Of a stretch of 64,000 nucleotides of DNA, positions 1 through 7,263 are shown piece by piece. Both the position numbers and the translations under genes were made by a program. The notes under the pieces were generated by a model. It did no database searches, was not told the origin of the DNA, and saw nothing but the letters and a program-made list of their open reading frames with translations. The stretch comes from Burkholderiaceae bacterium. GTDB lineage: Bacteria; Pseudomonadota; Gammaproteobacteria; Burkholderiales; Burkholderiaceae_E. Each line of letters opens with the position of its first letter. The first letter of the stretch is position 1. The stretch spans positions 55,403-119,402 of the forward strand of contig JACKLP010000009.1 of NCBI GenBank assembly GCA_024235875.1. Direction: 5' to 3'.

Positions 1-353
1 TCCTGGTCGTCGGCCCACTGGAAGCCGAGCCACGAAACCGTGTCGATGATCGCATCGACGAAGGCCTGCTCCTCGCGCGTGGGATTGGTGTCATCGAAGC
101 GCAGATGGCAGCGTCCGCCGAAATCGGCGGCCAACCCGAAGTTCAGGCAGATCGACTTGGCATGGCCGATGTGCAGGTACCCGTTGGGTTCCGGCGGAAA
201 GCGCGTTCGAATGCGTGCCGGGTCGAGCGTGGCCGACTCGTGATCCGCTGCGGGCCCGGGTGCCCCGGACCAGCGACGCCCCTCGAGACGACCGCTGGCC
301 AGGTCCTGCTGTACGAAGGCCCGAATGAAGTTCCCCGCGGGCGCGTCATTCAT
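1..353 (-). CDS. glnS: Glutaminyl-tRNA synthetase, N-terminal part (runs off left edge)
   Basis: Charges tRNA-Gln with glutamine in the cytoplasm. Only the first 117 codons lie in the window; the gene continues past base 1. The translation holds the class I signature FPPEPNGYLHIGHAKSICLN, with HIGH at residues 61-64, followed by the RFDDTNP segment characteristic of the GlxRS family. Glutamine rather than glutamate specificity is judged from the PNGYLHIGHAKSI wording typical of GlnRS. The ATG at 351-353 gives MNDAPAGNFIRAFV and is the first plausible start. The FKBP/DUF1499 gene ends 38 bp upstream on the same strand, so co-transcription is possible. Confidence 0.95.
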   Translation of the reverse strand, partial: MNDAPAGNFIRAFVQQDLASGRLEGRRWSGAPGPAADHESATLDPARIRTRFPPEPNGYLHIGHAKSICLNFGLAADFGGRCHLRFDDTNPTREEQAFVDAIIDTVSWLGFQWADDQ

Positions 354-391
354 CGGCGCCACTCCTGATTGCTGTCAATGTGGCCTGCCCG

Positions 392-745
392 TCAGATGCC
401 CAGGAGATCGACCTCGAAGAGCAGCGTCGCATTCGGCGGGATCACGCCGCCGGCGCCACGGCTTCCATAGGCGAGCTCCGGCGGGATGATCAGTCGTCGC
501 GTGCCACCGACACGCATGCCCGCGACGCCTTCGTCCCAGCCGGGAATCACGTGGCCCTGGCCGAGCGGGAATCGGAACGGCTGCCCGCGGTCCTTGCTGG
601 AGTCGAACTTGGCGCCGGCCTGTCCGTCCTGGTAGAGCCAGCCGGTGTAGTGCACCTGGACGGTGTTGCCTGCGGCAGCGACCTCGCCGTCGCCCACGAC
701 CGTGTCCTGGTACTGAAGGCCGGACGCAGTGGTCTGGATCGTCAT
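392..745 (-). CDS. FKBP-type peptidyl-prolyl cis-trans isomerase (internal start of the DUF1499 fusion)
   Basis: Read from the internal ATG at 743-745 this is a 117-residue stand-alone FKBP, the usual length for a small cytoplasmic FKBP. Visible family motifs are VHYTGWLYQDG, FDSSKDRGQPF, FPLGQGHVIPGWDEGVAGM and IIPPELAYGSRG. These line the proline-isomerase pocket (Y, F, D, V-I-P-G-W, Y). The start is preceded by AAAGGAGAGG at good spacing, stronger than the site of the upstream long frame. This suggests efficient independent initiation. It is probably a folding catalyst in the cytoplasm; no signal peptide is visible. Confidence 0.85.
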   Translation of the reverse strand: MTIQTTASGLQYQDTVVGDGEVAAAGNTVQVHYTGWLYQDGQAGAKFDSSKDRGQPFRFPLGQGHVIPGWDEGVAGMRVGGTRRLIIPPELAYGSRGAGGVIPPNATLLFEVDLLGI

Positions 746-1186
746 CGCTTCCTCTCCTTTTGTCGATGCTCGTCGTTGCTTGGGTTGCGCCGCATCCAGC
801 GCTTCGCGAATCGATTCGATCCGGCGTCGGTTGACCCCGAAATCCTTGCGCCCGAGCCGGGAGGCCGAGCGCACGTGAACGATACCGTGCGTTGCGTCGA
901 GCAGGAACTCGACATCGTCGGTGAACTTCATCAACGCGGTCTCGAACTCGGCGTACAGGTAGAGCGGTGTGCGCTCGATGATGCGTGCGCCGGGCATGCC
1001 GGTGACGATCTCGGCGAGGCGCTCGAAGCCGGCCTGTGGGTCGGTGCCGGTCGAGAGCGGATCGATTCGATGGTAGTCGGTATCGGCGAAGCTCGAGACC
1101 GAATTCTGCTTGCGCGTGGCGATCGGCGCCAGGCGTCCGTCCTCGACACCCAGGCTGGCCGGCCGGCTTCCGCTGAACAAACCCAT
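392..1186 (-). CDS. DUF1499 domain fused in frame to FKBP-type peptidyl-prolyl isomerase
   Basis: 264 residues from ATG 1186, which has the ribosome site GGGAGA just upstream. Residues about 1-140 match the DUF1499 family (MGLFSG start, SVSSFADTDYHRIDPL, RTPLYLYAEFETALMKFTDDVEF, NRRRIESIREAL), whose function is unknown. Residues about 148-264 are a full FKBP domain. No stop codon separates the two, so an uninterrupted fusion protein is possible. The FKBP part also has its own Shine-Dalgarno and ATG (listed separately), so the locus may make both a long and a short product. DUF1499 proteins are normally free-standing, so a lost stop codon or a sequencing error at the junction are alternatives. 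Confidence 0.7.
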   Translation of the reverse strand: MGLFSGSRPASLGVEDGRLAPIATRKQNSVSSFADTDYHRIDPLSTGTDPQAGFERLAEIVTGMPGARIIERTPLYLYAEFETALMKFTDDVEFLLDATHGIVHVRSASRLGRKDFGVNRRRIESIREALDAAQPKQRRASTKGEEAMTIQTTASGLQYQDTVVGDGEVAAAGNTVQVHYTGWLYQDGQAGAKFDSSKDRGQPFRFPLGQGHVIPGWDEGVAGMRVGGTRRLIIPPELAYGSRGAGGVIPPNATLLFEVDLLGI

Positions 1187-1281
1187 TCTTTCTCCCAATC
1201 AAGCTGCTGCGCTGCAAGACACAGCCGATCCTGGATCATAATCCGGCGCCGGCCCGGCGCCGGCCTTCGGCACGCGTCTCG

Positions 1282-2190
1282 TCAGTCGGCGCTCGGGTGT
1301 CGCAGGCGTCGGATGAGGCTCGAGGTGTCGAATCGACCGCCACCTGCGCGCTGGATCTCGCCATAGAACTGGTCGATCAGCGCCGTGATCGGCAGCGTCG
1401 CGCCGTTGCGATCGGCTTCGGCCAGGCAAAGCCCCAGGTCCTTTCGCATCCAGTCGACCGCAAAACCGAAGTCGAACTTGTCGTCGACCATGGTCTTGCC
1501 GCGATTGTCCATCTGCCACGACTGTGCCGCCCCCTTCCCGATCACATCGAGCACGAGCTTCATGTCGAGTCCGGCCGACAAGCCGAAGTTGATGGCTTCG
1601 GACAGCCCCTGTACGAGCCCGGCGATGCAGATCTGGTTCACCATCTTGGCGAGCTGGCCGGCCCCCGGTTCTCCGATGCGTGTGAACGCGCGCGCAAAGG
1701 CCATCGCGACCGGGCGAACGCTATCGAAGACCTCGGCCTTGCCACCGACCATGACCGTCAGCACGCCGTTCTCGGCGCCGGCCTGGCCGCCGGAGACTGG
1801 CGCGTCGAGAAAGGACAGGCCGCGTCCGGCCGCATCCGCGTTCAGTTCGCGCGCGACTTCCGCGGACGCCGTGGTGTGGTCGACGAAGGTGGCGCCCGCC
1901 TGCATGCCGGCGAACGCGCCATGCTCGCCGAGAACGACCGATCTCAGGTCGTCGTCGTTGCCGACGCACGCAAAGACGATCTCGGCCTCGTGGGCGGCCT
2001 GGCGCGGCGTGGGCGCGGCCTTGCCGCCGTATTCGGCGGCCCATTGGTCGGCCTTGGCCGAGGTCCGGTTGTAGACGGTGACTTCGTGCCCGGCCCGGCG
2101 CAGGTGGCCCGCCATCGGGTATCCCATCACGCCCAGGCCAATGAAAGCGAGCTTGCGCGGCGCGGTCGCCTCGTAGGTCTTCTGGTTCAC
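1282..2190 (-). CDS. NAD(P)-dependent beta-hydroxyacid dehydrogenase (3-hydroxyisobutyrate dehydrogenase family)
   Basis: 302 residues from a GTG start at 2190, preceded by AGGAGAAGG and overlapping the stop of the upstream hydrolase gene (GTGA). The N-terminal Rossmann motif GLGVMGYPMAGHL (residues 18-30) binds the cofactor. DAPVSGG (129-135) is the substrate-binding motif and Lys182 in GQLAKMVNQI is the likely catalytic lysine. The family reduces or oxidises small beta-hydroxyacids such as 3-hydroxyisobutyrate, tartronate semialdehyde or 2-hydroxymethylglutarate; the substrate cannot be read from sequence. It is the last gene of an overlapping four-gene minus-strand set with the alpha/beta hydrolase, TraB/GumN and GGT-like genes. 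Confidence 0.85.
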   Translation of the reverse strand: MNQKTYEATAPRKLAFIGLGVMGYPMAGHLRRAGHEVTVYNRTSAKADQWAAEYGGKAAPTPRQAAHEAEIVFACVGNDDDLRSVVLGEHGAFAGMQAGATFVDHTTASAEVARELNADAAGRGLSFLDAPVSGGQAGAENGVLTVMVGGKAEVFDSVRPVAMAFARAFTRIGEPGAGQLAKMVNQICIAGLVQGLSEAINFGLSAGLDMKLVLDVIGKGAAQSWQMDNRGKTMVDDKFDFGFAVDWMRKDLGLCLAEADRNGATLPITALIDQFYGEIQRAGGGRFDTSSLIRRLRHPSAD

Positions 2191-3062
2191 GGATCCTTCT
2201 CCTCGTTTGCATTGCGTTGCGTATCGAGCACCTGCGTGATCCATTCCGCGATCTTCTCGGCGGTCTGGATCCAGTTCTTCTCGAGCATCGGCGCGTGGCC
2301 GGTATCCGGCAACATCATGACGCGCGCATCGAAATAGCTCGCGATCGACTCGACGCTCGCCGGCGGCACCAGGCGGTCCTGCTCGCCATGCATCGCCAGT
2401 ACCGGACAGACGCCGTGCGTCGGCATGACCATCGGAAGCCAGGTCAGCTCCCAGAGTGCGCGCGACGATTCGCGATAGAGGTGGTCGCGATAGAAGCCGC
2501 GGCGCCGGGTGCGGATCGGCTCCTTTGCAAGCAGGTCCACGAAGCGTCGATCCGCGTTGCCCGAAACCGCCAACTGCATGACATGGAAGAAGTCGCGCGG
2601 TGCACCGAAGGCCATTCGCATCAGCGCCGCCGTCATGCCGACCGGCGGGATGCTCCCGATCAGCACGCAGGCCCGGGCATCGCGACGCGTGCTCAGCCAG
2701 CGTTGCACGAGCAGGCCGCCCATCGAGGCACCGATCAGGATCGGGACTTCGCCAATGCAGGCCTGCGCCCGGGACACATCGTTCAGGTAGTCGGACAAGC
2801 CCCAGGCGTCCAGCGCGGCGCCGCCATCGCTGGCACCGCGACCGCGCAGCGTGGGGGCCCAGCACGGATACCCGAGCGACGCGAAATACGGCATGAAGGT
2901 CTCGGCCCACGACCAAGCGTCCGTATAGGCGCCATGGACCAACAGGATCGGCGGCCCGTGTCGGGTCGCCGCCGTTGCCGGCAGGTGCAGCATCTCGAGG
3001 GCCGGCCCGCGGTCGTCATCGATGCGATGCACTTCCGGTTCGGCGATCGCCGTGTCGTTCAT
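2187..3062 (-). CDS. Alpha/beta hydrolase
   Basis: 291 residues. The alpha/beta hydrolase fold is shown by the oxyanion segment LLVHGAYTDAWSW (about 40-52), the nucleophile elbow GASMGG with Ser113, the acid in HGEQD (Asp229) and the base in DTGHAPM (His256). No signal peptide is visible, so it is probably a cytoplasmic esterase, lactonase or carbon-carbon hydrolase; the substrate is unknown. The start overlaps the end of the TraB/GumN gene by four bases and the stop overlaps the GTG of the dehydrogenase. Translational coupling and a shared pathway are therefore likely. The gene has an intact catalytic triad and normal length. Confidence 0.85.
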   Translation of the reverse strand: MNDTAIAEPEVHRIDDDRGPALEMLHLPATAATRHGPPILLVHGAYTDAWSWAETFMPYFASLGYPCWAPTLRGRGASDGGAALDAWGLSDYLNDVSRAQACIGEVPILIGASMGGLLVQRWLSTRRDARACVLIGSIPPVGMTAALMRMAFGAPRDFFHVMQLAVSGNADRRFVDLLAKEPIRTRRRGFYRDHLYRESSRALWELTWLPMVMPTHGVCPVLAMHGEQDRLVPPASVESIASYFDARVMMLPDTGHAPMLEKNWIQTAEKIAEWITQVLDTQRNANEEKDP

Positions 3063-4027
3063 GCCGGGGCTCCATAGTCGTGGGGCTCGATGCTCGCACC
3101 GGCACGCGACAACAGGCTGGGCAGGCCGTCGGGGCCGACCAGGTGGAGCGCGCCGACCACGGCGAACACGTCGGGGATGCGGCGCACGAGCGCAACGAAG
3201 CGGCTGGCGATTCGCTGGTCGCGATCGCCGAACATCCGCTGGCGCGCCGCGGGGATCGGACCGAAGGTCTCATCCTTGAGCGCCTCGAGCGCGGCCGCAT
3301 CGCCGGCTCGCCAGGCCGCCATCAGCCCGTGCCCGGCACGAGGTGCTCGGCGCAGCCGCTCGAAGCGCGCCAGCAGCTCGGCCGCCTGTGCCTCCGGTGT
3401 TCCGCCCGCGATCGCACGGAGTTGCTCGAGCGCTTGTTCGAGTTCGGTGATGGCCAGGCCACGAATGCCCGCGCGGCGCACGAAGTGGCGATCGATTCCC
3501 AATGCCGGATCCAGTCCTTGCCGAGCGGCACTCGTTTGCAGCAGCCGCAGCCCGAGCGCCCAGGGTTGCAGTCGTGACAAGTGCTTCCAGCGCGCGTCGT
3601 CGAATCCGAAATGTCGCCGGATCCGCAACGTGGCTTCGACGCCGACCAGGTCCTCGATGCGCTGGCGCCTCGGGAGGACGGACATGCGGGCATAGGCACC
3701 GCGAAGTTCATGCGCGCGGGCCACCGGATCGATCTCGACGGCCAAGCGTGTCGAAGCCTGCCACGCGCGCGTCACCGGGCCCGGCAGCGGATAAAGATTG
3801 TCTGCGCCCGCGTGTATGGATCCGAACAGCCAGGCCGGCCCCTTCGAGCCCGGCACGGTGACGCGCATCAGCATCGGACGGTAGCCATCGGCGACGCCGG
3901 GGCGGGCGCCGGCGCATCCCGACAGCCATGCCGGCGCGGCGGAGGCGAGCGCTGCGGTCGCGAACGCGCCGCGCAGCGCCGCGCGGCGCGAGCCTTGCAG
4001 TCGCGGGCTCAGAATCCGACCGCGCAT
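3059..4027 (-). CDS. TraB/GumN family lipoprotein with Tat-like signal
   Basis: 322 residues. The N-terminus reads SRRAALRGAFATAALASAAPAWLSGC: a twin-arginine pair (14-15), a hydrophobic stretch and a lipobox ending at Cys38. It looks like an exported lipoprotein, possibly through Tat. The mature part has WLFGSIHAG (67-74) and a C-terminal VVGALHLVGPDGLPSLL, the paired GxxH-type motifs of the TraB/GumN (EreA/ChaN-like) fold, proposed to be metalloproteases. Its biological target is unknown. The start overlaps the end of the GGT-like gene by 19 bp and the stop overlaps the hydrolase start by 4 bp. Confidence 0.8.
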   Translation of the reverse strand: MRGRILSPRLQGSRRAALRGAFATAALASAAPAWLSGCAGARPGVADGYRPMLMRVTVPGSKGPAWLFGSIHAGADNLYPLPGPVTRAWQASTRLAVEIDPVARAHELRGAYARMSVLPRRQRIEDLVGVEATLRIRRHFGFDDARWKHLSRLQPWALGLRLLQTSAARQGLDPALGIDRHFVRRAGIRGLAITELEQALEQLRAIAGGTPEAQAAELLARFERLRRAPRAGHGLMAAWRAGDAAALEALKDETFGPIPAARQRMFGDRDQRIASRFVALVRRIPDVFAVVGALHLVGPDGLPSLLSRAGASIEPHDYGAPA

Positions 4028-5625
4028 CCGTCACGCCGGCTGTCACTGGCCGCCACATAGCCGTCTTCGAGCTCGTCCGACAGACGCCAGATGAACTGGC
4101 CCGAACCGAAGTCCATGTAGCTGTCGACGATCTCCTCGATCTGATGGCCGCGCGCCGCGAGCGCCTCCCGGACCTCGGGTTCCATCGTCTGCTCGACGTC
4201 GACCGAAAGGCCACGGTTGACCTTCCATCGCGGCGCGTCGCATGCAGCCTGCGGCTGCTGGCGATAGTCGATCATTCGCACCAGCGTTTGAAGATGCCCT
4301 TGCGGCTGCATGTTGCCCCCCATGACACCGAAACTCATCTGCGGCTTGCCATCGCGCGTGAGGAAGGCGGGGATGATCGTATGGAAGGGGCGCTTGCGCG
4401 GAGCGACGACGTTCGGATGATTCTCGTCGAGCGAGAAACAATGTCCGCGGTTCTGCAGCGATACGCCTGCCTCCGGGACGACGAGTCCGGAGCCGAAGCC
4501 CATGTAGTTCGACTGGATGAATGACACCATCATGCCGCTTTCGTCGGCAGCGCTCAGGTAGATGGTGCCGCCGGCCGGCGGCATGCCGTGCTGGAAGTCG
4601 GTCGCGCGTTCCAGGTCGATGCGCTTGGCGCGCTCGGCCAGATAGCCGTCGTCCAGCAGATCGGCGGCGCGAACCTGCGTCATGTGGCGTTCGTCGGCGA
4701 CCCAGCGATAGACGTCGGCAAACGCGCACTTCATCGCCTCGATCTGCAAGTGTCGCGCCTGCACGGAGTCGGCGGGCATCGACGCCAGATCGAAGTGTTC
4801 GAGCATGCCCAGCGCCATCAGGGCAGCGATACCCTGGCCGTTCGGGGGGATCTCGTGCAAGGTGTAGCCCCGGTAGTCGCGCGAGATCGGCGTGACCCAA
4901 TCGGGACGATAGTCGCGCAGGTCGGCCGTGGTCATCGCCCCACCGTGCTCGCGGATGAAGGCCGCGATCCGATCGGCCGTCTCGCCCTCGTAGAAGTCGC
5001 GACCCTTGGTCTCGGCGATCCGTCTCAGGGTCCGGCCGGCCGCGGCGAAGCTGAATCGCTCGCCGATCCGCGGCGAGCGACCGCGCGGCAGGAAGGCCTG
5101 CGCGAAGCCCGGAATCGACTTCAGCTCATCTTCCTGCGCGACCCACTTCTGATTGACGATCGGCGTGATGCCGAAGCCGCGCTCGGCCAGTTCGATCGCC
5201 GGTTCGAGCAGCTCCTCGAACGCGAGCCGGCCGAACTTTTCGTGCAGCGCGCTCCAGGCGGACACCGCCCCGGGTACGGTCACGGTATCGACGCCTCGCT
5301 TCGGATAGACGCTGCCATGGCGACGTCTGAAATACGCGAGGTCCCATGCCGCCGGCGCCGTGCCCGAAGCGTTCAAGCCGTGCAGCGATCGGCCGTCCCA
5401 GACGATCGAGAATGCATCGCTGCCCAGGCCGTTGGAGATCGGCTCGGTGATGGTGAGCGCGGCCGCTGCCGCGATCGCGGCGTCGACTGCATTGCCGCCC
5501 TTCAAGAGCATGCGCAGGCCGGCCTGTGCCGCCAGCGGGTGGGAGGTCGATACGACGTTGCGCGCAAAAAGCGGTGCACGCACGGTGGGGTACTTGGCCT
5601 GCCAGTCGAATGGATAGTGGTCCAT
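4009..5625 (-). CDS. Gamma-glutamyltransferase-like N-terminal nucleophile hydrolase (YwrD type)
   Basis: 538 residues, full length for the family. Features include GGNAVDAAIAAAAALTITEP (43-62), GLGSDAF and the autocleavage region AGGTIYLSAAD, whose Thr354 should become the N-terminal nucleophile after self-processing. GGNMQPQGHLQ and SGLVVPEAGVSLQNRG follow. The GGTIYLSAAD wording and the SFIQSNYMGFGSG segment match the YwrD-like branch rather than classical GGT, and no signal peptide is visible. Gamma-glutamyl transfer is therefore not assured; some members hydrolyse acyl side chains or other amides. It is the first gene of an overlapping minus-strand set. TAGACT preceded by TGC at 5725-5733 (minus) is a possible extended -10. 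Confidence 0.85.
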   Translation of the reverse strand: MDHYPFDWQAKYPTVRAPLFARNVVSTSHPLAAQAGLRMLLKGGNAVDAAIAAAAALTITEPISNGLGSDAFSIVWDGRSLHGLNASGTAPAAWDLAYFRRRHGSVYPKRGVDTVTVPGAVSAWSALHEKFGRLAFEELLEPAIELAERGFGITPIVNQKWVAQEDELKSIPGFAQAFLPRGRSPRIGERFSFAAAGRTLRRIAETKGRDFYEGETADRIAAFIREHGGAMTTADLRDYRPDWVTPISRDYRGYTLHEIPPNGQGIAALMALGMLEHFDLASMPADSVQARHLQIEAMKCAFADVYRWVADERHMTQVRAADLLDDGYLAERAKRIDLERATDFQHGMPPAGGTIYLSAADESGMMVSFIQSNYMGFGSGLVVPEAGVSLQNRGHCFSLDENHPNVVAPRKRPFHTIIPAFLTRDGKPQMSFGVMGGNMQPQGHLQTLVRMIDYRQQPQAACDAPRWKVNRGLSVDVEQTMEPEVREALAARGHQIEEIVDSYMDFGSGQFIWRLSDELEDGYVAASDSRRDGCAVGF

Positions 5626-5796
5626 GGCAACGATGTCTCCGCGTGGATGAGCGAAAGGCCGGCCGGGGGTTCAGGATCCGAGGCCCCGACACACGTCGGG
5701 CCGGCGCCCGCTCGGCAATCGGCGAGTCTAGCAGGCCGGCGCGTGCCGATCGCGGGATTCGCCGCGCCGCTGCCGGGGCCTGCCTGGCGGGTCGAC

Positions 5797-6510
5797 TCAG
5801 CAGCCCAGCATCGTGGCCAGCTGGTGGATGTCGTCGGCGTTGAAATCCGCGACCGGATCATCGCTCGTGTCGTTCGGACGGTTCGGGCCGAACTCGGCAG
5901 GGCGGCGGATGAAGGCCGTCATCAGGCCGCAGGCGCGCGCCGAGGCCAGATCGTTCTTGTGGGCCGCGACCATCATCACCTGCGCCGGATCGACGTCGAA
6001 CACGTCGGCGACACCGAGGTAGGTCTGCGGGTCGGGCTTGTAGTGGCGGAAGTTCTCGGCCGAGAGGATCAGGTCCCAGGGCAGGCTCGCATGCTTGGCC
6101 ATCTCGGCGAGCAGCGACAGATTGCCGTTGGACAGGGTACAGATGTGAAAGCCGCGACGCAGGCGCGCCAGTCCGCCCGGCGAATCGGGCCAGGGATCGA
6201 GCCGGTGCCATACCCGGTTCAGCTCGACACGGGTTGCCTCGTCGAGTGCGCAATCCGCCTTCTCGAGCACATCGTCGAGGATCATGCGGTGCAAGTCGTC
6301 GATCCGGGTCCAGCCGAGCTCGCCGCTGCGCACCCGCTCCATCGCGACCGGATAGCCGGCGCGCCAGGCGCTCGCCACGGCGTCCGCGTCCAGGCCGCGT
6401 CCGAGCGCCTCGACCTCGCGGCGCACCGTCGAGTACCAGTCGACGACGGTGCCGAAGACGTCGAATGCCAGCACCTGCGGGCGTCGCGGCATGTTCTGAT
6501 CGTGTTCCAT
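5797..6510 (-). CDS. Haloacid dehalogenase, type II ((S)-2-haloacid dehalogenase family)
   Basis: 237 residues. The HAD motifs are in order: nucleophile Asp17 in FDVFGTVVDW, LSNGN (126-130), the lysine in HYKPDP (Lys158) and AHKNDLASA with Asp187. The FGTVVDW start and the AHKNDL fourth motif are those of the L-2-haloacid dehalogenase subfamily, which removes halide from 2-haloalkanoates via an aspartyl ester. Many chromosomal members have no proven dehalogenase role. GGAGG lies upstream of the chosen ATG; an alternative start is the internal Met7. It sits 14 bp after the response regulator, so the three genes kinase, regulator and HAD form one transcription unit. Confidence 0.85.
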   Translation of the reverse strand: MEHDQNMPRRPQVLAFDVFGTVVDWYSTVRREVEALGRGLDADAVASAWRAGYPVAMERVRSGELGWTRIDDLHRMILDDVLEKADCALDEATRVELNRVWHRLDPWPDSPGGLARLRRGFHICTLSNGNLSLLAEMAKHASLPWDLILSAENFRHYKPDPQTYLGVADVFDVDPAQVMMVAAHKNDLASARACGLMTAFIRRPAEFGPNRPNDTSDDPVADFNADDIHQLATMLGC

Positions 6511-6524
6511 CGGTCCAGGGCCTC

Positions 6525-7250
6525 CTATGCCTCTCCACGAGCCGGCGAGCCGAGCCCGGCCTCGGCGCTCCTTGGCGCGGCGGCGATGTCGATCGACATG
6601 CCCGCGCTTTCGAGCAGGCGGGCCAGTTCGACAGCGCTTCGAACCTCCATCTTGGCGAACGCATTCGAGCGATGCACTTCGACCGTGCGCATGCTGATCC
6701 CGAGTTCGGCGGCGATGACCTTGTTCAGCTTGCCGGCCAGGACTTCGCGCATCACGTCGTGTTCGCGTGCGCTGAGGCGGGCCAGGCGCTCATCGACCTC
6801 GGTCGCGCATTCGCGACGCGCGATACGTCGGCGCGATTCCTCGATGGCCTCGAGCACGCGATCGACGAGCCGGTTGTCGCCAAACGGCTTCACGAAGAAA
6901 TCGAACGCGCCATTCTTGAGCACGTCGACAGCCATGTCGATGTCTCCGTGTCCGGTCAGGAAGATGACCGGTGCCGGCAGATCGGGGTAGCGCAAGCGCA
7001 GCCGATCGAACAGTTCGAGCCCGGACATGTGCTTCATCCGCACGTCGAGCACGATGCAGGCCGGCCGGCACACCCAGCGCTCGCGGGCTTCGATGCTGGC
7101 CCAGAAGCTCTCGCCGCTGGGGAAGTGGGTCGAATCGAGTCCGCGCGATGACATCAGGAACGAGATCGCCTCGGCCAGCACCGGTTCGTCCTCGATCAGG
7201 TAGACGGCCGGCGGCAGTGACGAGGGAGCCGGACGGGGTAGGGCGTTCAT
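6525..7250 (-). CDS. Two-component response regulator, FixJ/LuxR type (DctR-like)
   Basis: 241 residues from ATG 7250, preceded by GGAGCAAGCG. The receiver domain (about 14-135) has the acidic pair ED (20-21), phospho-acceptor Asp69 in IVLDVRM, Thr99 in FLTGHGD and Lys121 in FVKPF. A LuxR-type helix-turn-helix follows (about 157-212: LSAREHDVMREVLAGKLNKVIAAELGIS). It starts 13 bp after the histidine kinase gene and is surely its partner. The kinase/regulator pairing resembles DctS/DctR systems that control organic-acid uptake, but this is family inference; no transporter operon adjoins. Confidence 0.9.
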   Translation of the reverse strand: MNALPRPAPSSLPPAVYLIEDEPVLAEAISFLMSSRGLDSTHFPSGESFWASIEARERWVCRPACIVLDVRMKHMSGLELFDRLRLRYPDLPAPVIFLTGHGDIDMAVDVLKNGAFDFFVKPFGDNRLVDRVLEAIEESRRRIARRECATEVDERLARLSAREHDVMREVLAGKLNKVIAAELGISMRTVEVHRSNAFAKMEVRSAVELARLLESAGMSIDIAAAPRSAEAGLGSPARGEA

Positions 7251-7263
7251 CGCTTGCTCCGGT

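Noticed and set aside
4588..6990. 800-codon plus-strand open frame opposite the GGT-like, HAD and regulator genes
   Set aside because: It spans three well-supported genes on the other strand and shows no recognisable protein features.
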